Positions 18,377 through 26,900 of a stretch of 33,084 bases of DNA are shown here, piece after piece; within the stretch, counting starts at the first letter, position 1, and the number at the start of each line of letters is the position of its first letter. The DNA lies in the NCBI GenBank assembly GCA_947175055.1, contig CAMWLJ010000034.1, positions 1-33,084 on the forward strand, read 5' to 3'. The translations under genes were made by a program, and so were the position numbers. The notes beneath the pieces were generated by a model that made no database searches, was not told the DNA's origin, and saw only the letters and a list, made by a program, of their open reading frames with translations. The stretch comes from an uncultured Lachnospiraceae bacterium. GTDB lineage: Bacteria > Bacillota > Clostridia > Lachnospirales > Lachnospiraceae.

Positions 18377-19444
18377 ATGTCAGTAAAAAGTTTGATCATT
18401 AATCCGGGCTCCACTTCCACTAAGATCGGTGTGTTTGAGGATGAGACCCTTTTGTTTGAAGAGACCCTGCGGCATTCCACGGAAGAGATCGCACAGTATG
18501 CGACGATCGTGGATCAGAAAGATTTCCGCAAGGATATCATCGTAAACTTGTTAAAAGAGAAAGCGTTCGATATCAATTCCCTGAATATGGTAGTAGGCCG
18601 CGGCGGTATGTTAAAGCCGATTCCGGGTGGTACTTATGCAGTCAGCGATGACCTTCTGGAGGATCTGAAGATCGGCAGACAGGGACAGCACGCTTCTAAT
18701 CTGGGAGGCATTCTGGCGAGAGAGATTGGAGATTCCATTGGTGTGCCGTCTTATATCGTAGATCCCGTAGTCGTTGACGAGCTGGAGCCCATCTCCAGAT
18801 ATTCCGGTGTACCGGAACTGCCCAGAACCAGCGTATTCCATGCGCTGAATCAGAAGGCGGTGGCGAAGCGCTTCGCGAAAGAGTCCGGCAAGGACTACAA
18901 TGTGCTGAATCTGGTTGTCGTACATATGGGCGGCGGTGTTTCCGTAGGTGCGCACAGACAGGGTAAGGTAGTGGATGTATTTAACGCACTGGATGGTGAT
19001 GGCGCTTTTTCACCGGAGAGAGCGGGCGCGGTGCCCAGCGGCGCGCTGATCAAGATGTGCTTCTCCGGCCAGTATACCGAGAAGGAAGTTTATAAGAAGA
19101 TTGTGGGCGGCGGCGGTTTCAACGCTTACTGCGGCACCAACGATATGCGTGATGTAGACAAGATGGTGGATGAAGGCGATGCGAAAGCGGAAGAAGTGCG
19201 CGCAGCGTTCATCAGGCAGGTGGCGAAAGACATCGGTTCCATGGCATGTGTTCTGGAAGGCAAGGTTGATCAGATCGTTGTTACCGGTGGTATCGCTTAT
19301 GATAAGGCAGTCGTAGACGGGCTTAAGGAACAGGCGGGATGGATCGCACCGATGACCGTATATCCCGGTGAGGATGAACTGTTGGCGTTGGTGCAGGGCG
19401 GACTGCGCGTGCTGAACGGGGAAGAGGCAGCGATGGTTTATTAG
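18377..19444 (+). CDS. buk: Butyrate kinase
   Basis: Makes butyrate and ATP from butyryl phosphate and ADP (acetokinase/ASKHA superfamily), 355 aa. The N-terminal phosphate-binding strand is [17 protein letters not shown]. The middle shows [20 protein letters not shown] and [20 protein letters not shown] with [17 protein letters not shown]. The ADP-binding part is [17 protein letters not shown] near the C-terminus. AGGAGG precedes ATG 18377. With ptb it gives the kinase route to butyrate, rather than the butyryl-CoA:acetate CoA-transferase route common in related genera. A TATAAT at 18337-18342 in the 160-bp gap could be an additional promoter but lacks a good -35. A strong terminator follows. 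Confidence 0.96.
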   Translation: MSVKSLIINPGSTSTKIGVFEDETLLFEETLRHSTEEIAQYATIVDQKDFRKDIIVNLLKEKAFDINSLNMVVGRGGMLKPIPGGTYAVSDDLLEDLKIGRQGQHASNLGGILAREIGDSIGVPSYIVDPVVVDELEPISRYSGVPELPRTSVFHALNQKAVAKRFAKESGKDYNVLNLVVVHMGGGVSVGAHRQGKVVDVFNALDGDGAFSPERAGAVPSGALIKMCFSGQYTEKEVYKKIVGGGGFNAYCGTNDMRDVDKMVDEGDAKAEEVRAAFIRQVAKDIGSMACVLEGKVDQIVVTGGIAYDKAVVDGLKEQAGWIAPMTVYPGEDELLALVQGGLRVLNGEEAAMVY

Positions 19445-19532
19445 TATAACGCTTTACCAGGGATGAGACCGGCAGCGATCGCTGAGGTAAAGATAGAAGG
19501 ATATAGAGATATAATGATATAGCGAGCAGAAC

Positions 19533-19577
19533 AGGGTGTAAGGCCAGTGAACGGATCACAGGCTTTGCATCCTGTTT
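19533..19577 (+). terminator. Rho-independent terminator after buk
   Basis: A 14-bp stem (cagggtgtaaggcc with ggctttgcatcctg, including three G-T pairs), a 15-nt loop containing ggatcaca, then TTTT. It is strikingly similar to the flagellin terminator at 143-189. Confidence 0.8.
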
Positions 19578-19640
19578 TCGCTTTTGAGATGGTGCAGACT
19601 TTATATTTCAAGGTTTTTTACATGGTCGGTCGATAAGTGC

Positions 19641-19688
19641 TTGACAGTACTAATTAATTGATATAAACTAGTTTATAATATAAACTAT
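19641..19688 (+). promoter_or_regulatory. Promoter region with a perfect 16-bp palindromic operator
   Basis: Consensus -35 TTGACA (19641-19646) is followed by TATAAACTAGTTTATA (19662-19677), a perfect palindrome lying where the -10 should be. A further TATAAACTA half-site follows at 19679-19687. A repressor bound here would block the promoter. The winged-helix regulator two genes downstream (20643-20939) is the obvious candidate, which would make the cluster self-regulated; this is inference. Confidence 0.6.
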
Positions 19689-19739
19689 AGTAATGTGATA
19701 TTTTTTAAGACAGATGGTCGGGGAAGGGAGGATACTATC

Positions 19740-20432
19740 ATGAATGAGAGAATCGACAGTGCATTGCAGGATATTACGGTCATAAGAGAGACATTGGACG
19801 ACACGAAGGTGCATTACAGGGGGATGTATCTGATGTGTTTTGTGATGGCGGCATTTAACGGTGTCAAGTATTTATGGGTACTGCTGAAGCTATGGTTTAT
19901 GCCGCAGATGATGGTAGGAGGTATCTTGATCTGCTACCTCTGGCCGCTTTGCCTGGTGGCCAGCTACTTGTGTATCTACCGGCGTGAGAAGAAGTATTCC
20001 AACAAATATTACCTGAGTATGCTGGGGGTCTGGGGTTTCATGGCGGGGGTTATCCCGGCGATGGCGGCGCTTGTGAACGTTATCAGGTTTTTCATGGCAG
20101 ACGGAAGTGTGCCTGTGGAAGCGGCGCAGATGCGGGGCAGTCTTTTTATGGAGAGCATTTCGAGTATCTTGCTGCTTTCGATCTTGTTAGTGATATGTGC
20201 CTATATTCTGCAGAACAGAACCTTTATGATCCTGGCTATTTTGAATCTGTTCTGTTTTATGGTACTGGAGCAGTGCTTTCCTTCTGCGGGCATTCCTTTT
20301 CATGTCGGCGGACAGACGCAGACACTGCTTGTGTATAGTGCGGCATACTCTATGATGGTCAATTGTCTGGGCTATCTGGCACTGGGAGTGTATCTGTCGG
20401 GAAGACGTGCAAATTTGACTAGATGCAGCTGA
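19740..20432 (+). CDS. Polytopic membrane protein of unknown function
   Basis: 230 aa from ATG 19740, with AGGGAGG about 8 nt upstream. After a ~30-residue soluble N-terminus (MNERIDSALQDITVIRETLD) there are about six membrane segments, for example MYLMCFVMAAFNGVKYLWVL, MMVGGILICYLWPLCLVASY, YYLSMLGVWGFMAGVIPAMA, SISSILLLSILLVICAYILQ and FMILAILNLFCFMVLEQCF. No enzyme or transporter motif is recognised. The gene lies behind a palindromic operator and ahead of a small winged-helix regulator. This membrane-protein/regulator pairing is frequent in Firmicutes, and the regulator usually represses the pair. Its function is unknown. Confidence 0.8.
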   Translation: MNERIDSALQDITVIRETLDDTKVHYRGMYLMCFVMAAFNGVKYLWVLLKLWFMPQMMVGGILICYLWPLCLVASYLCIYRREKKYSNKYYLSMLGVWGFMAGVIPAMAALVNVIRFFMADGSVPVEAAQMRGSLFMESISSILLLSILLVICAYILQNRTFMILAILNLFCFMVLEQCFPSAGIPFHVGGQTQTLLVYSAAYSMMVNCLGYLALGVYLSGRRANLTRCS

Positions 20433-20492
20433 ACAGGTACGTACGGCACAGACCTCTACGTGCGCGGAATTGGGTTAGGGCCAGCGTAGAAT

Positions 20493-20595
20493 TATAGTTA
20501 ACGACATTAGAAATTTCGTTTTCGGCCTTACAGGAGCTACCGTATATGGCTCCTGCAAGAGCCAGAAACAGAAATTTGTTATGCCGTTTACTATA
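20493..20595 (+). other. Long imperfect hairpin (~103 nt) between membrane-protein and regulator genes
   Basis: The arms pair over the whole length with small symmetric interruptions: TATAGT with ACTATA; AACG.CAT.A with its partner; AAATTTC (20511-20517) with GAAATTT (20571-20577); TTT with AAA; GGC with GCC; and an apical 9-bp stem CAGGAGCTA (20531-20539) with TGGCTCCTG (20547-20555). There is no T-run, so it is not a simple terminator. It could be a processed structured RNA, an mRNA stabiliser or a miniature mobile repeat. Confidence 0.6.
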
Positions 20596-20642
20596 GGTCA
20601 AATGACCGGATAAGAAGGAACAGACAGAGTGGAAAGAAAGGT

Positions 20643-20939
20643 ATGATCGTTACCATGAAGATAGAAAATATACCCGAGGCATTCAGCGTGACGCTGCGCC
20701 TTAAGATCATAACGGCCTTAGTCAGTTCTGCGAGAACCTTTAAGGAGCTGCGTGAGATCACGCAGGCGACACAGGGGAATCTAAGCGTACAGCTGACCAA
20801 GCTGGAGGAATGGGGATATCTTACCTCTGAGAAAATGATAGAGAAGAAGAAGACCAAGTCGACTTATACGATAACGGAATTTGGGCTGCAGCAGTTTGAA
20901 GCCTATGTGTCTTTACTGCAGTCAGTGCTGCAGAAGTGA
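20643..20939 (+). CDS. Small winged-helix transcriptional regulator (HTH_34-like)
   Basis: 98 aa and almost entirely one DNA-binding domain. Residues ~12-32 are helix 1 (SVTLRLKIITALVSSARTF). ELREITQATQGNLSVQLTKL (~34-54) forms the recognition helix region. EEWGYLTSEKMIEKKKTKST is the wing, ending in YTITEFGLQQFEAYVSLLQS. This matches the small single-domain winged-helix family often paired with a membrane protein (MarR/PadR-related fold). GGAAAG 6 nt before ATG 20643 supports the start; an in-frame ATG at 20655 is an alternative. No sensing domain is present, so it may respond through dimerisation or its partner. A plausible target is the palindrome at 19662-19677. Confidence 0.85.
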   Translation: MIVTMKIENIPEAFSVTLRLKIITALVSSARTFKELREITQATQGNLSVQLTKLEEWGYLTSEKMIEKKKTKSTYTITEFGLQQFEAYVSLLQSVLQK

Positions 20940-20978
20940 AATATTAGGGGATATGTATGATGGTAACAGATCAGCTCA

Positions 20979-21171
20979 GGCCTTTGCATTAACTGCAAAG
21001 GCCGTGCGAAAGCATAAAGGTTGAGAAGAATCCGGCCTCTTTGCCGAAGGCAAATCAGGAATAGGCCGGATTCAGTAACTATGAAGCTGAAGGCTGAATA
21101 GTTACATACGAAGTGCCAATACGGCAAATGCACGGCGGGCAGCCCTGCAACCTGAAGTTGACAAAGTGCAT
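20979..21171 (+). other. Run of four hairpins in the gene-free stretch 20940-21321
   Basis: In order: GGCCTTTGCA/TGCAAAGGCC (10 bp, 20979-21003); GAATCCGGCCT/AGGCCGGATTC (11 bp, 21028-21073) with an inner TTTGCC/GGCAAA stem; GTAACTAT/ATAGTTAC (8 bp, 21075-21105) with an inner AGC/GCT; ATGCAC/GTGCAT (21128-21171) with an inner AAC/GTT. None has a proper T-run and no open frame of interest covers them. The series could be a structured RNA or a composite repeat; I cannot assign a known class. Confidence 0.6.
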
Positions 21172-21321
21172 CGCAGGAAAGATAGAAGATTACAATCAGC
21201 TGTACTATTATGATCGAGCAGACCGAGTCCGGAGATGTAAGGGCTTAGGGACTGCAGAGTAACTTCCGTGGAGACGGAGAAAGGATGTATGAGCGTAAAA
21301 CGCTTCGGAATGGAGGAAAAG

Positions 21322-22095
21322 ATGAAGTTAGGAGAGAAAATAGTTAAGCTGAGAAAAGAAAAGGGTCTTTCGCAGGAGGCGCTGGCCGAGCAGATCGGCA
21401 CGACCAGGCAGGCCGTAAGCAAATGGGAGAACGACCAGGGTTTTCCGGAAACGGAGAAGCTGCTGCAGTTGTCTAACGTATTTGAGGTGTCGGTAGACTT
21501 CCTTTTAAAAGATGAAAAGACAGAAACCGGCAGCGATGAGAAAGGCTATTATGTCAGCCGGGAATTTGCCAGAGGGTATCTTGCGAATACGAAGAAGACC
21601 CTCCTTTATTTGGGGGCATGCTTCTTATTCTGGGCCTTGGCGGGGGTGCCCTGGGTACTTTTCAGGGAGAATGAGACTTGGCGCATGGCGGGGATAGCCG
21701 TGTGCGGGATCCTGGGCGTTCTGGCGCTGGTGTTTGGAATGTTTGCGGAAGAGGACCGCTATAAGATCCTGAAACGGGAGCCGCTTCTGTTCGACTATGA
21801 TGTCTTGAAGGAATTGGCTGCAGAATATGACTTTGTGGGAAAGAAGTGCAGACTGATAGCGATCCCCAGTGTTTCTTTGTTTATCATTGGCTTTCTCGCC
21901 ATTTCCCTTACGATGAGCGGGACCATCCCCTGGACCGGGTACCATGTGCTTGTATTTCTTGTCTTTGCGGTCAGTCTTTTCGGGTATGTGTATTCTCTCG
22001 GTGTTATGGAAGCTTATGAGCTGCTGGTCAGGAACGAAAAGCATACAGGCAGTTTGTGGTTCAGGGTGAGGAAGAAATTCAGAGAGATGCTCTGA
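21322..22095 (+). CDS. XRE-type helix-turn-helix regulator with membrane domain
   Basis: 257 aa from ATG 21322 (GGAGG at 21312-21316, 5 nt upstream; upstream in-frame ATGs lack a site). Residues ~1-65 are a Cro/CI-type HTH: LGEKIVKLRKEKGLSQEALA, EQIGTTRQAVSKWENDQGFP, LLQLSNVFEVSVDFLL. After a linker come about four hydrophobic segments (~92-250; LLYLGACFLFWALAGVPWVL, AGIAVCGILGVLALVFGMFA, IPSVSLFIIGFLAISL, GYHVLVFLVFAVSLFGYVYS). This HTH-plus-membrane-helices layout is common in Firmicutes and suggests a membrane-tethered regulator sensing an envelope or peptide signal. The target is unknown. Confidence 0.9.
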   Translation: MKLGEKIVKLRKEKGLSQEALAEQIGTTRQAVSKWENDQGFPETEKLLQLSNVFEVSVDFLLKDEKTETGSDEKGYYVSREFARGYLANTKKTLLYLGACFLFWALAGVPWVLFRENETWRMAGIAVCGILGVLALVFGMFAEEDRYKILKREPLLFDYDVLKELAAEYDFVGKKCRLIAIPSVSLFIIGFLAISLTMSGTIPWTGYHVLVFLVFAVSLFGYVYSLGVMEAYELLVRNEKHTGSLWFRVRKKFREML

Positions 22096-22106
22096 TTTTT
22101 CTTTTC

Positions 22107-22135
22107 GGTTGAATTTACCTTCTAAATCTGCTACA
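22107..22135 (+). promoter_or_regulatory. secA promoter
   Basis: TTGAAT (22107-22112), a 17-bp spacer and TACAAT (22130-22135). Transcription would begin near 22142, giving a leader of about 147 nt. Confidence 0.7.
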
Positions 22136-22144
22136 ATATACGTT

Positions 22145-22208
22145 GGTCAAATGCCTGCAGCCTGTCAGTGCCGCAGGCCGCTGTTTAGTCAGTTTGCAGC
22201 GGGTATTT
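22145..22208 (+). promoter_or_regulatory. Three-way-junction fold in the secA leader
   Basis: The closing stem is TCAAAT (22145-22150) with ATTTGA (22203-22208), extendable by G-C and G-T pairs. Inside it are two hairpins: GCCTGC/GCAGGC (22151-22156 with 22171-22176) and CCGCTG/CAGCGG (22176-22181 with 22195-22200). The fold starts about 3 nt after the predicted transcript start and covers most of the first half of the leader. No T-run follows. A regulatory role is inferred. Confidence 0.5.
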
Positions 22209-22288
22209 GATTTCAGCAGCCAAAGGAAGGTAAGTTGTGTATCGGGTTGAAGGGCGAAGTGCATCCGACGCACGGAAACGAGGCGGTC

Positions 22289-24853
22289 ATGAGTGTAATA
22301 CAGAAAGTATTTGGAACGCATAGTGAGAGGGAGATTAAGCGCATCAACGGTCTGGTGGATAAGATCGAGGGTCTGCGCCCCGGCATGATGGAATTGTCGG
22401 ACGAGCAGCTGCGTGACAAGACGAAAGAATATAAGAAGAGGCTGGCGGAAGGAGAGACGCTGGACGATCTCTTGCCGGAGGCCTATGCCACAGTGCGTGA
22501 GGCGGCCCGCAGGATCCTGAAGACGGAACACTACCGGGTGCAGCTGATCGGCGGTATCGTACTGCATCAGGGACGGATCGCTGAGATGAGGACCGGTGAA
22601 GGTAAGACGCAGACCTGTCTTCTGCCGGCTTATCTGAACGCGTTGGAGGGTAAGGGTGTACACGTTGTTACCGTCAACGATTATCTGGCGAAGCGTGATG
22701 CGGAGTGGATGGGACAGGTACATGAATTCCTGGGGCTGAAGGTTGGCTGTGTCCTGAACGATATGAAATCCGACGAGCGCCGGGAAGCCTATAATTGTGA
22801 CATCACTTATGTAACGAACAATGAGCTGGGCTTCGATTATCTGCGCGATAACATGGTGATCTACAAAGAGCAGCTGGTGCTGCGTGACCTGCATTATGCC
22901 ATCATCGACGAGGTGGACTCGGTGCTGATCGATGAAGCCCGCACACCTCTGATCATTTCCGGGCAGAGCGGCAAGTCCACGAAGCTCTACGAAGCCTGCG
23001 ATATCCTGGCCAGACAGCTGACCCGCGGCGAAGACATGGAAGAACTGACCAAGATGGATGCCATCATGGGTGTGGAACGTGAAGAGACAGGTGACTTTAT
23101 CGTCAATGAGAAGGATAAAGTGGTGAACCTGACTGCCCAGGGCGTGAGCAAGGTTGAACGCTTTTTCCAGATTGAGAATCTGGCCGATCCGGAGAATCTG
23201 GAGATCCAGCATAATATCATTCTGGCGTTGCGTGCCCACAATCTGATGTTCCGCGACCAGGATTATGTAGTGAAAGACGATCAGGTGCTGATCGTGGATG
23301 GTTTTACGGGCCGTATCATGCCGGGCAGACGTTATTCCGACGGATTGCATCAGGCGATCGAGGCCAAGGAACATGTGAAGGTGAAGCGGGAGAGCAAGAC
23401 GCTTGCCACCATCACGTTTCAGAACTTCTTTAATAAATTTGAGAAAAAAGCCGGCATGACCGGTACGGCGTTGACAGAGGAAAAGGAATTCCGTGACATT
23501 TACGGCATGGACGTAGTGTCAATCCCGACCAATAAGCCTATTGCGCGTATCGATCATCAGGACAGTGTATACAAGACGAGAAAAGAGAAACTGCGTGCCA
23601 TCGTCATGGCGGTGGAGGCGGCTCATGCCAAGGGGCAGCCGGTGCTGGTGGGTACCATTAATATCGATGCCTCAGAGGAGTTGAGCGGTCTGCTGAAACG
23701 GCGCGGCATCGAGCATAAGGTGTTGAACGCCAAATTCCATGAGATGGAGGCGGAGATCGTAGCGGACGCCGGTATTCACGGGGCGGTGACTATCGCCACC
23801 AATATGGCGGGTCGTGGTACGGATATCAAGTTGGATGAGGAAGCCAAGGCGGCAGGCGGTTTGATGATCGTCGGCACGGAGCGTCATGAGTCCAGACGTA
23901 TTGACAATCAGCTGCGCGGACGAAGCGGCCGTCAGGGCGATCCGGGTGAATCCAGATTCTATATTTCACTGGAGGATGACTTGATGCGTCTGTTTGGTTC
24001 CGACCGGATGATCACTATGTTTAATGCATTGGGGATTCCGGAAGGACAGGAGATTGAGCATAAGGCGCTGACGAAGGCTATCGAGTCGGCACAGAAGAAG
24101 ATTGAGAACAACAACTTTGGTATCAGAAAAAGCCTGTTAGAATATGATCAGGTCATGAACGAGCAGAGAGAGATCATCTACGAGGAGAGAAGGCGTGTCT
24201 TAAACGGCGAGAGTATGCGGGATGTCATCTACAAGATGATCACGGATATCACGGAGAATTGCGTGGATATCTGCATCGGCGACGATACGGATTTTGAAGA
24301 GTGGGATTTCAATGAGTTGAACACACTGCTTCTGCCGACGATTCCTCTGAAGCCTTTGAGCGCTGAGCGGGTGTTAAAGCCGAAGAAGAACAGCTTAAAG
24401 CAGCAGCTGAAGGAGGAAGCAGTCAAACTCTATGAGGCTAAAGAGGCAGAATTTCCCGAGCCGGAGGCGATCAGAGAGATTGAGCGCGTGATTCTGCTGA
24501 AAGTGATCGACAGGAAATGGATGGATCATATCGACGATATGGATCAGCTGCGGCAGGGTGCAGGCCTGCAGGCCTATGCCCAGAAGGATCCGCTTGTGGA
24601 ATATAAGATGAACGGTTATGAGATGTTCGACGATATGACCCAGAATATCAGGGAAGAGACCGTCAGACTCTTACTCCATGTGCGCATCGAGCAGAAGGTG
24701 GAGAGGGAACAGGTAGCCAAAGTGACCGGTACGAACAAGGACGATACGATCCAGAAGGGGCCGGTAAAACGCATGGAGGCCAAGGTGTATCCCAACGATC
24801 CCTGTCCGTGCGGATCCGGGAAGAAGTATAAGCAGTGCTGTGGCAGGAAATAA
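22289..24853 (+). CDS. secA: Preprotein translocase ATPase SecA
   Basis: Motor ATPase that pushes secretory proteins through SecYEG; cytoplasmic and membrane-bound. 854 aa from ATG 22289, where GAGG lies 5 nt upstream and [20 protein letters not shown] fits the family N-terminus. Walker A is RTGEGKTQT (~101-109). Walker B is [20 protein letters not shown]. The preprotein-crosslinking region and IRA1 helices follow, then NBD2 with [12 protein letters not shown] and [20 protein letters not shown]. The C-terminal zinc-binding tail (Cys839, Cys841, Cys850 within [14 protein letters not shown]) for SecB or ribosome contact is intact. prfB follows 36 bp later, the classic secA-prfB order. Upstream is a good promoter and a structured leader. 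Confidence 0.98.
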   Translation: MSVIQKVFGTHSEREIKRINGLVDKIEGLRPGMMELSDEQLRDKTKEYKKRLAEGETLDDLLPEAYATVREAARRILKTEHYRVQLIGGIVLHQGRIAEMRTGEGKTQTCLLPAYLNALEGKGVHVVTVNDYLAKRDAEWMGQVHEFLGLKVGCVLNDMKSDERREAYNCDITYVTNNELGFDYLRDNMVIYKEQLVLRDLHYAIIDEVDSVLIDEARTPLIISGQSGKSTKLYEACDILARQLTRGEDMEELTKMDAIMGVEREETGDFIVNEKDKVVNLTAQGVSKVERFFQIENLADPENLEIQHNIILALRAHNLMFRDQDYVVKDDQVLIVDGFTGRIMPGRRYSDGLHQAIEAKEHVKVKRESKTLATITFQNFFNKFEKKAGMTGTALTEEKEFRDIYGMDVVSIPTNKPIARIDHQDSVYKTRKEKLRAIVMAVEAAHAKGQPVLVGTINIDASEELSGLLKRRGIEHKVLNAKFHEMEAEIVADAGIHGAVTIATNMAGRGTDIKLDEEAKAAGGLMIVGTERHESRRIDNQLRGRSGRQGDPGESRFYISLEDDLMRLFGSDRMITMFNALGIPEGQEIEHKALTKAIESAQKKIENNNFGIRKSLLEYDQVMNEQREIIYEERRRVLNGESMRDVIYKMITDITENCVDICIGDDTDFEEWDFNELNTLLLPTIPLKPLSAERVLKPKKNSLKQQLKEEAVKLYEAKEAEFPEPEAIREIERVILLKVIDRKWMDHIDDMDQLRQGAGLQAYAQKDPLVEYKMNGYEMFDDMTQNIREETVRLLLHVRIEQKVEREQVAKVTGTNKDDTIQKGPVKRMEAKVYPNDPCPCGSGKKYKQCCGRK

Positions 24854-24889
24854 AATAATTCAAAATAAATAAAAAGGTGGTGACGTTAA

Positions 24890-25991
24890 GTGGTAGAATT
24901 GGATAACATGAAATCCGAACTCCTGGCTTATGAAAGTCCCTTAGCGGAAGTGAGGGATTCACTTTGACTTAGCGAATAAGTCGAAGCGGATCGAGGAGTT
25001 GGAAATGGAAATGCAGGCGCCTGATTTCTGGAACGATCCGGAGAAGTCGAACCAGAAGATGAGGGAGGCCAAGAATCTGAAGGATATTGTTGGCACGATG
25101 GACGGCTTGTCCAGTCAATATGAGGATATCCTGACCCTGATCGAGATGGGATATGAGGACAACGATCCCGCGATCATACCGGATATAGAACAGGAATTGA
25201 AAGAATTCAAGGAAACTTTTGAAAATATCCGGATCAATACGCTTTTGTCCGGGGAGTATGACAGGAATAATGCCATCCTCAAATTAAATGCGGGCGCGGG
25301 CGGCACAGAGAGTTGCGACTGGTGCAGCATGTTGTACCGTATGTACACGAGATGGGCGGAACGCAAGGGATTTGCTCTTGATGTGATCGACTATCTGGAC
25401 GGTGACGAGGCAGGTATCAAGTCAGTGACTTTCCAGATCAACGGCGAGAATGCCTACGGCTATCTGAAATCAGAGAAAGGTGTTCACAGGCTTGTGCGTA
25501 TATCGCCTTTTAATGCGCAGGGCAAGCGGCAGACCTCTTTTGTGTCGCTGGACGTGATGCCGGACATCGAGGACGATGTGGATGTGGAAGTTAAAGACGA
25601 GGATATCCGTATCGATACCTATCGAAGCAGTGGTGCGGGCGGACAGCATATCAACAAGACGTCTTCGGCGATCCGGATCACCCATTTTCCGACGGGGATC
25701 GTGGTAACCTGCCAGAACGAGCGGAGCCAGTTCCAGAATAAGGATAAGGCGATGCAGATGTTAAAGGCGAAGCTGTATATGCTCAAACAGGAAGAGAATG
25801 CCGAGAAACTGTCCGATATCCGGGGCGACGTGAAGGAGATCGGCTGGGGCAACCAGATCCGTTCTTACGTCATGCAGCCCTACACGATGGTCAAGGATCA
25901 CAGGACCAATGAGGAATCCGGCAATGTGGATGCAGTTATGGATGGAGCCATCGATCCGTTTATCAATGCGTATCTGCGGTGGATCAATTGA
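24890..25991 (+). CDS. prfB: Peptide chain release factor 2 (programmed +1 frameshift)
   Basis: Recognises UGA and UAA stop codons and releases the finished peptide. It is encoded in two frames: GTG 24890 through CTT 24962-24964 (25 codons), then +1 slippage over the in-frame TGA at 24965-24967 into the frame ending at 25991, giving about 366 aa. The start follows an excellent ribosome site (AAGGTGGTGA, 24874-24883). With the frameshift counted, SPF is at 205-207 (stop-codon recognition) and GGQ at 250-252 (peptidyl-tRNA hydrolysis), the same numbering as E. coli RF2. The PDFWNDPEKSNQ segment is typical of domain 1. The gene is self-regulated: low RF2 favours slippage. Confidence 0.96.
24953..24968 (+). 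promoter_or_regulatory. prfB programmed frameshift site
   Basis: AGGGATTCACTTTGAC: a Shine-Dalgarno-like (G)AGGG, then the slippery CTT TGA C. The internal ribosome-binding element, CTT slip codon and weak UGA-C stop context match the conserved RF2 recoding signal. Confidence 0.93.
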
Positions 25992-25996
25992 TTCCC

Positions 25997-26069
25997 GCGA
26001 GCAACGAGCCGAGTGGCTGCTTGCAGACATTTGGCGACTGCTGCGAGGGTCAAATACCCCGTTGCTTGC
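25997..26069 (+). repeat. Structured element after prfB, possibly a dispersed repeat
   Basis: The outer arms GCGAGCAACG (25997-26006) and CGTTGCTTGC (26060-26069) pair over 10 bp with one G-T. Internal pairings include ATTTG with CAAAT and GGGT with ACCC. It starts 6 nt after the prfB stop, is GC-rich and is not followed by T residues; a separate terminator lies at 26100. I have the impression of similar gene-end elements in other Lachnospiraceae genomes but cannot verify that here. Confidence 0.45.
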
Positions 26070-26099
26070 AGCGAGGTCTTTGATTTGGTGAATAATAGG

Positions 26100-26134
26100 A
26101 AAGCGGCTAACTGTCTGACAGTCAGCCGCTTTTA
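26100..26134. terminator. Bidirectional terminator between prfB and the DUF975 gene
   Basis: AAAGCGGCT (26100-26108) pairs with AGCCGCTTT (26124-26132) and encloses an ACTGT/ACAGT stem. T residues flank it on one strand and A residues on the other, as expected between convergent genes. Confidence 0.85.
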
Positions 26135-26156
26135 TGATGTGCGAAAACTCGAAAAG

Positions 26157-26885
26157 TTAGTGCGCGTGATCGGAATTGTTGATGATACTCATATAAAATT
26201 CTGCCAGCGTCGCATTCATGTAAGGCGACACCCAGAGAAGTGCGATTCCGCAGGAGAGTAGGCCCAGCAGCAGAAGCGGCACGAAACTGAGAAAAATATA
26301 AAACAGCCGGATCTTGTTGCCTGACATCAGCTTTCTGCTCATGGAGAGCAGTTCCCTGGCGGTATACTGCGGAAAGTCATGCAGCAGGAAAAAGGCCGGT
26401 GCGTAGAGCAGATTCAATGCAAGGGAGACCACACCGGAGAGGATCATACACACGCCGTACCGTGCGATTGCAGAAGCATCCGGAGAAGAAGGCATCCTGT
26501 ATAGCACGATATATTCGGGCAGGCTGCCGATGAAAGTGATCAGCGTAAGCCAGGCCTGGATCGTCAAGGCTTTGTCAGAGTGCATACGAAAACCGTAGAA
26601 GACATCATTGACAACGGCAATATGTCCGGTCACGATCTTCAGATAAAAATATGCAATCCCGGAAGACAGCAGCCCGGTAAAAACGGATACCGCAAAGAGC
26701 AGCGCATAATGAATCAGAGCTCCGAGCGGAGTATTTGTGCTTCCGGCTACTGAAGTGATGGAAACGGTAGCAAAGCCCGTGAGAAAGGTCACGAGCAGGC
26801 AGGCGCCTACGGCGCTGCCGTAACGGCCAAACATATGCTCCCTTGCGGCAGCTTTGAGTGCCGCAGAAGATTGATGCAAACTCAT
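26157..26885 (-). CDS. DUF975 family integral membrane protein
   Basis: 242 aa. The N-terminal soluble helix SAALKAAAREHMFGRYGSAV is followed by about six membrane segments (for example VGACLLVTFLTGFATVSITS, LIHYALLFAVSVFTGLLSSG, AWLTLITFIGSLPEYIVLYR, YGVCMILSGVVSLALNLLYA, FLSFVPLLLLGLLSCGIALL). The family signature lies near the C-terminus: LLSMSRKLMSGNKIRLFYIF, then ALLWVSPYMNATLAEFY. Its function is unknown in all members. A GGGAGGT ribosome site lies before ATG 26885, only 15 bp after the stop of the HEXXH protein gene, so the two are probably cotranscribed. Confidence 0.88.
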   Translation of the reverse strand: MSLHQSSAALKAAAREHMFGRYGSAVGACLLVTFLTGFATVSITSVAGSTNTPLGALIHYALLFAVSVFTGLLSSGIAYFYLKIVTGHIAVVNDVFYGFRMHSDKALTIQAWLTLITFIGSLPEYIVLYRMPSSPDASAIARYGVCMILSGVVSLALNLLYAPAFFLLHDFPQYTARELLSMSRKLMSGNKIRLFYIFLSFVPLLLLGLLSCGIALLWVSPYMNATLAEFYMSIINNSDHAH

Positions 26886-26900
26886 ATAGAACCTCCCAAA

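Noticed and set aside
22115-23374. 419-codon open frame on the minus strand
   Set aside because: Lies opposite secA, which carries all expected motifs; the minus frame is rich in His/Gln/Leu as expected for a shadow of codon-biased coding DNA.
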